Source of the DNA: JANSWY01 sp965243755
Lineage (GTDB): Bacteria; Bacteroidota; Bacteroidia; Cytophagales; Cyclobacteriaceae
Reading direction: 5' to 3'
Assembly: GCA_965243755.1 (NCBI GenBank)
Contig: CBDEVW010000006.1
Span: 930,001 to 994,000 of the forward strand
Length of the DNA: 64,000 bases
The translations under genes were made by a program, and so were the position numbers. Positions 53,094 to 62,672 of the stretch are shown in pieces. Positions within the stretch are counted from its first letter, which is position 1. Each line of letters opens with the position of its first letter. The notes beneath the pieces are model-generated. The model did not search any database and had not been told where the DNA came from. It was given only the letters and a program-made list of their open reading frames with translations.

Positions 53094-53421
53094 ATTGGCC
53101 GATGCTACCAAATGAGGTATTAACCTTGTTGTCGGTAATCATAGTAGTTTATTTTTAATATCATTAACCACAACATTCATTCTATTTTAATCTTAAATCG
53201 TACCAGAATAGGGATGGTTATTTCGGTTTGCTCATGCATAATATGAAAAGTGCATGGAAGATTTGTGGTTTGATATGAAAGATCAGTTTGCGTTGATAAT
53301 ATTGTCCAATATCTTTTCGGCAATTGTCTGCGCAGATGTGCTCTTTGTAACCATTTCAATAGTCACATGAAACCAGTAGACCGGAATGATTGTATATGCC
53401 AATAGTAAATTGGTGAGTTGC
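53094..53421. other. intergenic stretch with a possible coding remnant
   Basis: About 330 bases hold no clear gene. On the minus strand, 53177-53359 reads in parts like protein (MVTKSTSAQTIAEKILDNI in one frame, then HIMHEQTEITIPILVRF in another), which might be the ruins of a YceI-like gene. This is weak. Confidence 0.3.
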
Positions 53422-53892
53422 ATGAATAAAACAAAAGTCAAAGGAGAGTACCTGCTTCAGAAGTTTCCGGGGAAAGGGGGTTGGACATACGCAGCAATTC
53501 CGGAAATCAGGCAGGATCCGGGCAATCCATTTGGTTGGGTCAAGGTAAAGGGAAGTATTGATGGTTATGAACTCAAACAGTACAAACTAATGCCAATGGG
53601 TGAGGGGAGATTGTTTTTGCCAGTGAAGGCAGCCATACGCAAAGCCATTAAAAAAGAAGCGGGAGATATGGTATACCTTGAACTAATGCCTGATGAATCT
53701 CCACTTGAGCTGCCGGATGAATTGCTCCAGTGCTTTCGAAACGAGCCACAAAAAACCTACGAGACCTTTTTAACACTTACAGAAGGTGACCGGAAAGGTT
53801 ATATCGACTGGATCTATGAAGCCAAAACAGAAGAAACCAAAGCAAACAGAATTGCTGAAATGATGAGGCGACTGGAAGATAAAAAAATATAG
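53422..53892 (+). CDS. DUF1905 / YdeI-type protein
   Basis: 156 residues from the ATG at 53422; an in-frame ATG at 53386 gives 12 more residues of uncertain origin. The N-terminal DUF1905 barrel (GEYLLQKFPGKGGWTYAAIPEI...GWVKVKGSIDGYE...GRLFLPVKAAIRKAIKKEAGDMV) is followed by an OmdA/YdeI-like helical end (YETFLTLTEGDRKGYIDWIYEAKTEETKANRIAEMMRRLE). Function unknown. It ends four bases before the stop of the convergent gene. Confidence 0.82.
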   Translation: MNKTKVKGEYLLQKFPGKGGWTYAAIPEIRQDPGNPFGWVKVKGSIDGYELKQYKLMPMGEGRLFLPVKAAIRKAIKKEAGDMVYLELMPDESPLELPDELLQCFRNEPQKTYETFLTLTEGDRKGYIDWIYEAKTEETKANRIAEMMRRLEDKKI

Positions 53893-53896
53893 CTTA

Positions 53897-55627
53897 CTAA
53901 AACAGCCTATATCTTATCTGTAGTTGGTTTTCGTACCCTTTATTGATATCATTGATTGGACTAGGCTCAATTGATCTTATTTTTTTAAATCTGATGTGCT
54001 TGACACTAAATAAAAGTCTTCCAAGTTGATATGAAATACCAGATGCAGTTTGCGCTCTGTTTTTAGATAAAGTGTAACTATCCCAGGGTTCCTCATAATT
54101 ACTCGAACTTGTATGAATAAACATATTTGTATTGGAAGACTCTCTAAGTAACAGGTCTCCTCCAATACCTAAATTCAACTCAAAATTATGTTTATTATTA
54201 ATTAGTAGTTTGTAATTAAAAGAAACATAAGAGCGCAGAATAACCTGGTGGAAGTCAATATTTACATCTAGTGTAGTATTAAAATAATTACGCAAAATAA
54301 TTGATTCCGCTGTACCTGATCCGGAGTTGGTAGCTGCACTAACCTGCCAGTCAAAATACCATCTCTTTTGGGAGGGAGGAACGATATTCATTACAACTCC
54401 ACCTCCATACCCCGTATACCTAATTTTTGTGTCAAACTTTTCCGCTTCAAAGTTGCCAAAACCAATTGTCGCCATAATTTCGGGCTTCACATGCCAGTTG
54501 TGTTTTTGACTATCACGGTTAGTTGATTCAGTTTTGGCTGCTTTAGTTTCTGACCCATTTACAATTTCAACGGAATTGGGAATGCCGCCTCCACACTCCT
54601 TGTTGTAAGTATTGATAAGATTGACCACCTCTTCAAGACTAAGCCGTAATTCCTCAATGGCCTGGTTGAGGTGGCAATCGTTCATTGCATATTTTAATAC
54701 TCCTTTATATTCTTGCAGCGTCATTTTTGATGACTCCTGTGTAATTTCAATTTCTCTTAATTCTTTAATTACATCCTCTTTTTGAATGAATAATTTTTCA
54801 TTCAGTCCAGAATTGCTCTTATACAAGGAGAGTTTTCCTCTTATTACATTTACGAGGGCGTATTTAGTGCCATCAATGGTGAATAATTGGAATGGTGTAC
54901 CGTTGAGTTCAACAAATTTCACCCGTTGCTCATCAAGTAGAAAATTAGCTGTTTGAACAACCCCTTGATAGATAAGCCGTTCACCCTTGATTGGAGCGTC
55001 AAAACTATGCCCACTATTTAATACAATTCGGGCGTTTTTAAAGTCCGTAAGAATGTTGTCTGTCGATTGTCGGTTATAAGTTGGCTCATAAACCAATCTT
55101 TCACCACAGTTCTCATTGTATCGATTGGTGAACTCTATAATTTTTTTGGTATTTAATTTTAGTTTTTCCAGTTCGTTGGAGGACATGCTATCGCAGTCTG
55201 TAACTAATAATTTTAATATGCCCTGAAAGTGAGGTATTTGATTGACGTTTCCCAGGTCGCCATAGGTTTGCACTTTTAACTCGTGTATTCTGCCATCCTT
55301 CGAAACAAAGAGTTGATTATTTCGAACTGTTTCATTCATCAATACCGAAATGGTACCATCATTTAGTTTCCTAAAGAGATTGAGCGCACCATCGCTACTT
55401 TTATATGGAATAAACCTGGTTCCCAATATCTCAATTTGTTCTATGTCTTTTGCATAATATGTTTTTCCGGTTTGATGATCAATAAAGGTAGTCATCTGCC
55501 TGATTTCATCGAAATCTGACATTGTAATCAGCTCTTTACCAGCAATAGTAATTTGTGTTGGAAGTACCTGGGCATAAGTTATAATGGACAAAGCGGCTGC
55601 AGCAATTGCAAGAAGATAGTTTTTCAT
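53897..55627 (-). CDS. envelope protein, paralogue 3 with duplicated N-terminal module
   Basis: 576 residues from the ATG at 55627. The signal peptide is cleaved near TYAQ. Two copies of the module seen in the 26689 and 28036 proteins occur in tandem: residues about 30-165 and 215-345. Each has a strand pair, a L..(F/L)YK or VLMN stretch, (L)F(V/I)(S/Q)K(D/E), and then (F/Y)(Q/K)G(I/V)LK....DC, ending in a helix (K.IIEFTNRYN.NCG / VNLINTYNKECG). A barrel-like C-terminal half follows (from about 395). Distant from the other two. Confidence 0.75.
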   Translation of the reverse strand: MKNYLLAIAAAALSIITYAQVLPTQITIAGKELITMSDFDEIRQMTTFIDHQTGKTYYAKDIEQIEILGTRFIPYKSSDGALNLFRKLNDGTISVLMNETVRNNQLFVSKDGRIHELKVQTYGDLGNVNQIPHFQGILKLLVTDCDSMSSNELEKLKLNTKKIIEFTNRYNENCGERLVYEPTYNRQSTDNILTDFKNARIVLNSGHSFDAPIKGERLIYQGVVQTANFLLDEQRVKFVELNGTPFQLFTIDGTKYALVNVIRGKLSLYKSNSGLNEKLFIQKEDVIKELREIEITQESSKMTLQEYKGVLKYAMNDCHLNQAIEELRLSLEEVVNLINTYNKECGGGIPNSVEIVNGSETKAAKTESTNRDSQKHNWHVKPEIMATIGFGNFEAEKFDTKIRYTGYGGGVVMNIVPPSQKRWYFDWQVSAATNSGSGTAESIILRNYFNTTLDVNIDFHQVILRSYVSFNYKLLINNKHNFELNLGIGGDLLLRESSNTNMFIHTSSSNYEEPWDSYTLSKNRAQTASGISYQLGRLLFSVKHIRFKKIRSIEPSPINDINKGYENQLQIRYRLF

Positions 55628-55686
55628 TTGAAGACTGATCAATATAGGTTGAGACAAAAAATCAGGTAAATATAAAAAAAAAATAC

Positions 55687-56073
55687 TTACGCAAACTTCG
55701 CCGCTTTCGGATTTGGAGGAGCCAGGTAAGTTTCTGCGGCCAAAACACTTGGAAAGAGCTTAGCCTTACTTCCAGTAAAAGCCACATAGGCGTCAAACAA
55801 AATCTTTTGCAACCCTGTCAATCCGATCATGGCTGTTTTACATTCTTTCATTTTAAGCAACGCCTTAATTTTTGATTTCGCCTCCTTCATAAAATCAAGA
55901 CCAAGTGTGGTATCTGTAAGATTGATCAATACACGAGCATCAGAAGCAGGGTCTTCTTTGAGCATTCTTACACCTTCATCCAGATGGAACAACATGATCT
56001 TTTGATCTTTCTTACCACTTAGATCTACGTACAAGATTTTCTCACCATTCAGGAAATTCCACTTTACTGCCAT
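55687..56073 (-). CDS. SpoIIAA/STAS-like hypothetical protein
   Basis: 128 residues. The alpha/beta pattern KILYVDLSGKK...RVLINLTDTTLGLDFMKEAKSKIKALLKMKECKTAMIGLTGLQKILFDAYVAFTG...FPSVLAAETYL matches STAS-like proteins lacking the phosphorylatable Ser. Function unknown. It precedes the paralogue-3 gene on the same strand. Confidence 0.68.
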   Translation of the reverse strand: MAVKWNFLNGEKILYVDLSGKKDQKIMLFHLDEGVRMLKEDPASDARVLINLTDTTLGLDFMKEAKSKIKALLKMKECKTAMIGLTGLQKILFDAYVAFTGSKAKLFPSVLAAETYLAPPNPKAAKFA

Positions 56074-56253
56074 AATTTGTGCTTTTTAAATGAACCGCAA
56101 AGCTCATCAAAAAGTGGCATAAAATAAATACTGCTTGCTAAAATAAAAATGAACAGGGATTAAGAAAGTTGAACATGAATAATGGGCACCTGAATAATAT
56201 GGGCCGTGTCCGTTAATATTTCAGTGGCAGTTATAACGAAACAAACACAAGAA

Positions 56254-56286
56254 CAAAAAAAAGAGGGTGCCACCCAGACACCCTCT
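56254..56286 (-). terminator. terminator for the lipoprotein cluster
   Basis: On the minus strand AGAGGGTG, loop, CACCCTCT is followed by eight T (A run at 56254-56262). It lies 26 bases beyond the stop of the last lipoprotein gene. Confidence 0.9.
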
Positions 56287-56311
56287 ATTAAACTGGCGTA
56301 ATTAACTTAAT

Positions 56312-56737
56312 TTAATCTCCAGGGCTCAACGAGAATGAGCCGTCACCATCAAATTCAGTCAGGGTAATTACCACTGTCCAGTCTCCGCTGGCACCACTGG
56401 AAGTCACTCCGGATCTTGAATCATCTCCTTGTCCTGCTGTAAGGGTTTGATTGAGAACGCTTGCCCCCTGAGCATCAGTGATGCTGATATTCATACTTCC
56501 CCCTGCTGCTGAAGTGATGTCCATGTTGTAATCAGCAGTGGTCAGGTTGTTGGTCCAGGTGAATGACTCACTGGTACTGCCGCCATCACCTGTGACATCT
56601 CCACCGAAAGTGTCACCGGTCTCATTGACTGATATGGTGGCCATTAGCTCACCTTCATCGTCTCCACATCCTATGATGGTCAACATCATTATTAATGTTG
56701 TTGCCAACGTATACAATTTTATTCTACTCATCTGCAT
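56312..56737 (-). CDS. small Gly/Ser/Asp-rich lipoprotein
   Basis: 141 residues. The signal peptide ends in IIGC (about residue 24), followed by G-D-D-E-G-E. The mature part is a beta-rich domain with TSESFTWTNNLTTADYNMDITSAAGG and repeated T..G.. motifs, like a small Ig-like or PPC-type domain. Function unknown. It is the last gene of the three-lipoprotein group and ends in a strong terminator. Confidence 0.75.
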   Translation of the reverse strand: MQMSRIKLYTLATTLIMMLTIIGCGDDEGELMATISVNETGDTFGGDVTGDGGSTSESFTWTNNLTTADYNMDITSAAGGSMNISITDAQGASVLNQTLTAGQGDDSRSGVTSSGASGDWTVVITLTEFDGDGSFSLSPGD

Positions 56738-56779
56738 TTAATTTTTAAGTATTTGATATAAAAGGTGTTAATTCGTGTC

Positions 56780-57469
56780 TTAAAGAGTTATTTCAACTTC
56801 AGTAGCAACATCTAATCCGTCAGCTACTATGTCGAATATCTCAGCATTGCTGTTCTCACTGATCACAATCACGCCATCATTGTTTTTGGTAGCCTGTGAT
56901 AGTTCTTCTCTGGTCACTCCGGCAAACCATACGCCCGGGTCAAACTCAATCTCAGCAATCACTGAAGTGCCTTCTGCAATTACAATTTGACCCTCTTTCT
57001 CCACTTCAAAAGTTTCTCCAGAGTTGAATTCAAATCGAATTGGGTGGGTTTGGTCATTTGCATCAGTGTAGGTACCTTCAATTACAATAGAAGGGGTGCT
57101 GTTTTCATCCAGTAACTCCAGTTCTACTTCTACCTCATTGTATGTCCCAGCTGGGAATGTCAGGTGATCCAGGTTAGGGGTTGTCTCACCAGTGGCAAAA
57201 TCAATTTCGACTACTTGCTCAATATCCACTTCGATAGAATCTGAATCAGTTTCTGCTTCAAACTGGATCTGAGTTAACCTGATTGTTCCGCTGGTAAATG
57301 CCAGTGTATTTGCTTCGAGCCTGCCTGCGGAAACAGAAGAGGCTGTATTGACGGGATTGAACTGAAGGGTTACAGAAGCCCCTGTGGGCTCTGTTCCTTC
57401 ATCCTCTCCACAACTCACAAGAATGAATCCTAATATAGCTGGTATTAAAAAAGATCTCATGATGTTCAT
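56780..57469 (-). CDS. DUF4382-like lipoprotein
   Basis: 229 residues from the ATG at 57469; 57460 is another ATG. The signal ends in LVSC with G-E-D-E-G-T following. The pattern SGTIRLTQIQFEAE...(VDIEQVVEIDFATGETTPNLDHLTFPAGTYNEVEVELELL) and the C-terminal strand set match DUF4382-type beta-sandwich lipoproteins of Bacteroidota. Function unknown. Middle gene of the lipoprotein group. Confidence 0.75.
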   Translation of the reverse strand: MNIMRSFLIPAILGFILVSCGEDEGTEPTGASVTLQFNPVNTASSVSAGRLEANTLAFTSGTIRLTQIQFEAETDSDSIEVDIEQVVEIDFATGETTPNLDHLTFPAGTYNEVEVELELLDENSTPSIVIEGTYTDANDQTHPIRFEFNSGETFEVEKEGQIVIAEGTSVIAEIEFDPGVWFAGVTREELSQATKNNDGVIVISENSNAEIFDIVADGLDVATEVEITL

Positions 57470-57546
57470 AATTTTGATTTTTACTGATGTTAATCTTTCC
57501 ATATTATAATTATTGAAAATTTGTTTCTGATTTATATTCTTAATCT

Positions 57547-58596
57547 TTATTCAGGTACTATTTCTAGTGTTTTAGTAAAACCGTCTGTGTCGCTAGGAGC
57601 ACTCATCTGAATGATGTTTTCATTGTAACCGGTGACTTCCCAGCAATCATTAAGCAGTATTAAAGGCGCTTCTTCCGCGTCAAGATCCAATTCCAGTATC
57701 AACAAATCATCCTCCCGCTCAATTGCCCATTCTCCTTCCACCTGCTCTGATTGATTTCCACCAATAAGCAGGGAGTCTACCTCGAATCGAATGAAGTGAT
57801 CTTCAAAGAGTGAAGTTTGATTGGAGACATCTTCAAAGTTGGTCACCACCCAATCGGTAACAAGCAGCAATTCAGCTAAATAGTTGAGTACTGTATCTAC
57901 TTCAAAATCGATGATATCCATCTCGTCACAGGAAGACTGCAACGACTCAATCAGGTTTTGCAGGTCATCATTGGACTGATTGGTGCTGTTATTTCCCTGG
58001 AAATCGGTAAGTGTGACAGGAAACTCAAAGCTGAATACATCCTCCCCAAGGTTATCGACCATCATAAACAGCTCCTGATCATCATTGATGGTTTCCACTG
58101 AAGCTACTTCGCTAATGGTGTTGAAAATGGAAACATCAAATGGATAGATAAAATCGACGCATTCGATATCCTCATCTGCACCCCCTTCAACACATTGGTT
58201 CCGCAGGGTGTTGAGCTCACTTTCTGAGGTCAGCGTCTGCTCACTGTGGTCTGGTAAGGTTACTGTAACCGGGTATTGCAACTCCACCAATGCCGCCTGA
58301 TCACCCAGTGTAGTAATGTCTTCTATGGCATTAAAAGTTAATGTATTGCTATTGAGGGTTCCCTGAAATGGATAATTGAGCGTCAAACAACTGGCCCTGT
58401 CAATGATGTTGTCTTTGGAACCATCCTTTAAAGTAATGCGCCTAACCAGCGACAATAATTCAGAATCGTTGGTCACCACCGTTTCATCATCAATGATGGT
58501 CACCTCCGGAATTTCCTCCTGGCATCCATTCAGTAGAATAAGGGCCATCAATATGATGAATCCCTGTATGATGTATATGGTTCTGGTTTGATACAT
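57547..58596 (-). CDS. acidic lipoprotein with repeated beta modules
   Basis: 349 residues from the ATG at 58596. The signal ends in LNGC (about residue 25). Two modules of about 100 residues (about 65-145 and 150-230) share the pattern C(L/V)..(N/I)YPF....N.NT......(I/E)..(L/D)GD(Q/E).ELF..., then (Q/E)(Y/F)PVTVT and an ending in C. The C-terminal third (LNYLAELLLVTDWVVTNFEDV...CWEVTGYNENIIQMS) looks like a separate beta-sandwich. It is divergent from the ECF sigma gene and probably regulated with it. Function unknown. Confidence 0.75.
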   Translation of the reverse strand: MYQTRTIYIIQGFIILMALILLNGCQEEIPEVTIIDDETVVTNDSELLSLVRRITLKDGSKDNIIDRASCLTLNYPFQGTLNSNTLTFNAIEDITTLGDQAALVELQYPVTVTLPDHSEQTLTSESELNTLRNQCVEGGADEDIECVDFIYPFDVSIFNTISEVASVETINDDQELFMMVDNLGEDVFSFEFPVTLTDFQGNNSTNQSNDDLQNLIESLQSSCDEMDIIDFEVDTVLNYLAELLLVTDWVVTNFEDVSNQTSLFEDHFIRFEVDSLLIGGNQSEQVEGEWAIEREDDLLILELDLDAEEAPLILLNDCWEVTGYNENIIQMSAPSDTDGFTKTLEIVPE

Positions 58597-58718
58597 ATTC
58601 AATTGGAAAAACAGGGTGTTGTATTTTTTTCCTACCATGATTTAATTTTTTTTCCACTTTTTTTCTTTCCCACCTCAAATGTGGAGTTATTAAAAATATG
58701 TAGTTTGGTGCAGGAATT

Positions 58719-59234
58719 ATGTCAGATCAATCTAAAAGTGTTTGTAACGAAAGTGTATTTCAGCGCATATTCAAGGCTGATGCAGATGACTTATATAAGT
58801 ACCTCTATTATAAATATGGCAATGAAGCAGATGCCAGGGACCTGATGCAGGAGGCCTTTAGTAAGCTATGGCAAAACTGCAGGAAGGTAATTCCAGAAAG
58901 AGCCAGAGGGTTTTTGTTTACCACAGCAAAGAACCTGATGCTGAATGACAAAGCCAGAAAAAAGACAGCAGACAACTATAAGTTTAATTTACAGCCATCC
59001 TCATTTGCCGAGGACCCATCGTTTATCATGGAGATGTCTGAATTCAATGAGAAGCTTCAGGGGGCTCTTGCGCAATTGACTGAAGAGCAGCGTGTCACCC
59101 TATTTCTAAATAAGATAGAAGGGAAGCGCCACAAAGAAATCGCAGAAATGCTCAACATCTCACGCAAGGCAGTGGAAAAAAGAATTTATACGGCGCTGGA
59201 TAAAATACGAGCCGTCATTGGAGATAAAATTTAA
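58719..59234 (+). CDS. ECF-type RNA polymerase sigma factor
   Basis: 171 residues. Region 2 (DADDLYKYLYYKYGNEADARDLMQEAFSKLWQN) and region 4 (LTEEQRVTLFLNKIEGKRHKEIAEMLNISRKAVEKRIYTALDKIR) define a FecI-like ECF sigma factor. It heads an operon with FecR and a TonB-dependent receptor, and so is expected to be controlled by FecR and to transcribe the receptor and perhaps the divergent lipoprotein genes. Confidence 0.92.
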   Translation: MSDQSKSVCNESVFQRIFKADADDLYKYLYYKYGNEADARDLMQEAFSKLWQNCRKVIPERARGFLFTTAKNLMLNDKARKKTADNYKFNLQPSSFAEDPSFIMEMSEFNEKLQGALAQLTEEQRVTLFLNKIEGKRHKEIAEMLNISRKAVEKRIYTALDKIRAVIGDKI

Positions 59235-59288
59235 TGAAGTAGGAAAAATGAAGGTCATCCTGTTTTTCAAGGTAAGACCACTACGACA

Positions 59289-60203
59289 ATGAGTAATGAT
59301 TTATTAAACAAATGGATTAGAGATGAATTGACAGAGGAAGAAATGGCTGCATTCCGCTCCACAAAAGAGTATGCGGACATTGATCGGATTGTCTCTGCTA
59401 TGAAAACAATGAAAGCCCCGGATTTAGATCTGGATCAGGCCTATCAGGAGCAGTTGAACTTAAGGAAAGCTTCAGCAGACCAGGGCAGGATAGTTCCTTT
59501 GAATCGTTATGCCTATACAAGATACATGGGTATCGCCGCATCAATTCTGATAGTTTCTTTAGTAGCCTTTTTCTTCTTCGACAGGGATGTTGATTACGCT
59601 GAAACCTTGTATAGTGAAGCCTATCAGGAAACCTATCTGCCAGATTCATCCCTATTTGTTTTACACAAGGCCTCAGAGATTACTTTTGCCGCTGAAAATT
59701 GGGATGAGAACAGAACATTAAAACTAAATGGTGAAGCTTTCTTCGATGTACGAAAAGGCGGTAAATTCTCTGTGCAGACCCCGGCGGGCGTTGTACAGGT
59801 ATTGGGCACTGAATTCAATATCAGACAAAGGGAAGATTTATTCGAAGTGATTTGCTTTGAAGGTCGGGTGAAGGTAGTTTTGGAAGATGAAGAATATGTT
59901 CTCCAACAGGGGGAGATGTTCAAATCGGTTGGAACAAGCAAAGCCAGGCTCCCGATCACCTCATCCGGACCTGATTGGTTGAAAGGGGAAAGCAGTTTTA
60001 ATGACATCCCAGTGAAGTATGTGGTGGAAGAAATTGAACGCCTTTACGATGTGAAAATATCAGGGAAAGTTCCGGATGCCAGGTTCACTGGAAAAATACC
60101 TCACACAAACCTCCATGTTGCTATGCTTGCCCTATCGAACACTATGAGTAGTCGTTTTGAAATAAAAGGGGATACAGTAATCATTGGTATTGAAATGGAA
60201 TAA
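59289..60203 (+). CDS. FecR-family anti-sigma factor
   Basis: 304 residues. The cytoplasmic N-terminal domain is followed by a membrane segment (about 77-96), the periplasmic FecR domain (LPDSSLFVLHKASEITFAAENWDENRTLKLNGEAFFDVRKGGKFSVQTPAGVVQVLGTEFNI) and a DUF4974-like C-terminal domain. It binds the receptor signalling domain and holds or activates the sigma factor. The gene overlaps the receptor frame by 20 bases. Confidence 0.92.
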   Translation: MSNDLLNKWIRDELTEEEMAAFRSTKEYADIDRIVSAMKTMKAPDLDLDQAYQEQLNLRKASADQGRIVPLNRYAYTRYMGIAASILIVSLVAFFFFDRDVDYAETLYSEAYQETYLPDSSLFVLHKASEITFAAENWDENRTLKLNGEAFFDVRKGGKFSVQTPAGVVQVLGTEFNIRQREDLFEVICFEGRVKVVLEDEEYVLQQGEMFKSVGTSKARLPITSSGPDWLKGESSFNDIPVKYVVEEIERLYDVKISGKVPDARFTGKIPHTNLHVAMLALSNTMSSRFEIKGDTVIIGIEME

Positions 60204-62670
60204 TATTGTCAGTCTGATCCTGGTTTTCTATTTGCTTCAGGGACAGGCTTTTGGTCAGGATTCGGTTCCGCTAAAGCAGTTGCTGGAGGAATTGGAACTG
60301 AAACACAATGTAGCATTCACCTACCTTGAAGAGACTATTGAAAGCATTTATATACCATCCGGTATGTTCGGGGATAATCTGGAGGAATTGCTCTTAAAGC
60401 TTGAAAAATACACCCGACTGGATTTCGAGATCATCGATGATCGTTACATTTCTATCAATCCCGGTACCAGCAGGCTCAATAAATTTTGTGGTCATTTGCT
60501 TGACAGGCAGTCGCTGCAACCAGTGGTGGGAGCGTTGGTTAATTTTGGAAGTTCATTTCAGGTTTCTGATGACGATGGATATTTTGAGGTGGAATTGGAA
60601 TTGGACCAGTTACCAGTTCAAATCACACACCTTGGATTTTCAGATACGACATATAATCTTATTCCAAACCCAGGTTGCGCCAATATTCTTCTGACTCCTT
60701 CAGTCAACAAACTTCCGGAGGTCATTGTGAGTGGCTACATTGTGAACGGTATTAACAAAACGGTCAGTGACAACATCGTCATCAATATGGAGGACCGGGA
60801 AATTCTACCTGGATTAATTGAGCCGGATGTGCTTCACACCTTGCAGATTCTTCCTGGTATACAAAGTACCAATGAAACCGTATCCGACATCAACATCAGG
60901 GGAGGTTCCAATGACCAGAACATGATCTTGCTCAATGACGCCAGGTTGTACCAAACCGGCCACTTTTTTGGTTTGATTTCTTCGGTGAATCCCTACATCA
61001 CGAAAGATGCCACTTTGATTAAAAATGGGACTCCCTCTGCTCATGGAGAAGCTGTTTCAGGATCGATTGTAGTCAATTCCTTGCCTGGAAACGTGGAAAA
61101 AGCATCTGGAGAAGCAGGAATCAACATGTTGTACGGTGATGCCAAAGTCATTTTACCTTTGGGGAATCAAACCAACCTGATGCTGGCGGGAAGACATTCA
61201 GTGCCACAGGGCATTGCAACGCCTACTTACAATAAATTTTTTGATCGTGCTTTTACCGAGAGCACCATTATTGAAAACCTGGAATCTGATAAAACATTTG
61301 GGTTTTATGATTTCACTGCCAACCTAACGCACAGATCCTCGTCCGGGAAGCAACAGCTTAATGTGTCTTTCACTCAGATACAGAATTCATTGGAAATCGA
61401 AGAGCAGGCCAATATCGATGGTACCCAGGAGAACAGACTGAGTCAACTGGATCAAAAGAACCTTCTTGGTTCAGTGGGTTTTAGCAACCAATGGACAGAG
61501 GAATTTGGCTCAAAACTGATCACCACCATTTCAAAGTATGACCTGGAACTGGACAACATCGATCTGGTAAATAACCAACTGCTGATTCAGGAGAATGAGG
61601 TACTTGACCTGGGAGCGAAGCTCATTAATACTATTGTTCCAAATAATTCCACTGACATGGTAGTTGGTTATCAGTTTAATGAAATTGGTATCCTGAACGC
61701 CAGGAATGTTAACAAGCCTGAATTTGAATCATTGGGGAAGAATGTCCTGAGAAATCATGCGTTGTTCTATGAGTTTAATCACTCATTCAAGTCCCACACT
61801 TTTCTACAGCTAGGGGTCCGGGGAAACTATTTTGAGTCACTAGACAAAGTGAGGATAGAGCCACGGCTGAGTGCTACACACCAGTTGGGTGACTTTACAA
61901 TCAGTGCAAAAGGAGAATTGAAAAGTCAGACCACCACTCAGGTCATCGACTTTCAGACAGACTTTCTTGGTGTAGAGAAGCGCCGGTGGATTGTGGTGAA
62001 CGGAGATGATGTACCCTTGATTAAAAGCGAACAGGTGTCATTAGGTCTGACATACTCAAAACCTCAGGTATTGCTCAATGCAGAGGGTTATTACAAAACA
62101 GTCAATGATCTCATTACATCCAGTCAGGGCTTCCAAAACCAGTTCGAATTCATCAGGTCAGTAGGAGGATACCAGTCGGTAGGTTTTGAGGTTTTGTGTA
62201 ATCCAAAGGTCAACAGGTTCAATAGCTGGGTAACCTATACTTACATGGATAACATCTATGAGTTTCCCGAATTGATCCCTCCAAGCTTTCGAAATAACTT
62301 CGACATCAAACATAATTTCTCACTGGGCACGGCATGGGAAATCGCCGGGTTGGAGATCAGTGCAGGAGCCAACTATCGAACAGGCAAGCCATTTACAGAA
62401 GCAATGGGTGTCACCCCTGAGAATGGCATTTCGTATGGAGCGCCAAATGTGCTTTCTTTGTCCAACTACTTACGGTTGGATTTGTCGATGAATTATTCGT
62501 TTGCCATAGGGAAATCCGGGAAAGGATATATTGGAGCCTCGGTGCTTAACCTCACCAATAGAAAAAACTACTTTAATACTTACTACAGAGTGGTAAACTC
62601 ATCCCTGGAAAGGGTGGAACACCAGGGGCTGGGAATTACGCCAAACCTGAATTTGCGGGTGAATTTTTGA
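60184..62670 (+). CDS. TonB-dependent receptor with STN and carboxypeptidase-like domains
   Basis: 828 residues. No ATG is near; starts are TTG at 60184 or 60190, inside the end of the FecR gene, so translational coupling is likely. The signal peptide ends at AFGQD. STN domain (about 30-95, VPLKQLLEELELKHNVAFTY), a CarboxypepD_reg-like domain (about 100-180), the plug (about 200-310, INIRGGSNDQNMILLNDARLY) and the barrel to the C-terminal Phe. The STN contacts FecR. No SusD partner gene lies next to it, so the substrate may be a small ligand such as a metal chelate or a peptide. Confidence 0.9.
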   Translation: MVLKWNNIVSLILVFYLLQGQAFGQDSVPLKQLLEELELKHNVAFTYLEETIESIYIPSGMFGDNLEELLLKLEKYTRLDFEIIDDRYISINPGTSRLNKFCGHLLDRQSLQPVVGALVNFGSSFQVSDDDGYFEVELELDQLPVQITHLGFSDTTYNLIPNPGCANILLTPSVNKLPEVIVSGYIVNGINKTVSDNIVINMEDREILPGLIEPDVLHTLQILPGIQSTNETVSDINIRGGSNDQNMILLNDARLYQTGHFFGLISSVNPYITKDATLIKNGTPSAHGEAVSGSIVVNSLPGNVEKASGEAGINMLYGDAKVILPLGNQTNLMLAGRHSVPQGIATPTYNKFFDRAFTESTIIENLESDKTFGFYDFTANLTHRSSSGKQQLNVSFTQIQNSLEIEEQANIDGTQENRLSQLDQKNLLGSVGFSNQWTEEFGSKLITTISKYDLELDNIDLVNNQLLIQENEVLDLGAKLINTIVPNNSTDMVVGYQFNEIGILNARNVNKPEFESLGKNVLRNHALFYEFNHSFKSHTFLQLGVRGNYFESLDKVRIEPRLSATHQLGDFTISAKGELKSQTTTQVIDFQTDFLGVEKRRWIVVNGDDVPLIKSEQVSLGLTYSKPQVLLNAEGYYKTVNDLITSSQGFQNQFEFIRSVGGYQSVGFEVLCNPKVNRFNSWVTYTYMDNIYEFPELIPPSFRNNFDIKHNFSLGTAWEIAGLEISAGANYRTGKPFTEAMGVTPENGISYGAPNVLSLSNYLRLDLSMNYSFAIGKSGKGYIGASVLNLTNRKNYFNTYYRVVNSSLERVEHQGLGITPNLNLRVNF

Positions 62671-62672
62671 TT

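Noticed and set aside
53177..53359. Minus-strand frame possibly coding for a YceI-like protein
   Set aside because: Only pieces in two frames look like protein, with no start and no complete motif. I left it as a weak note under the intergenic stretch.
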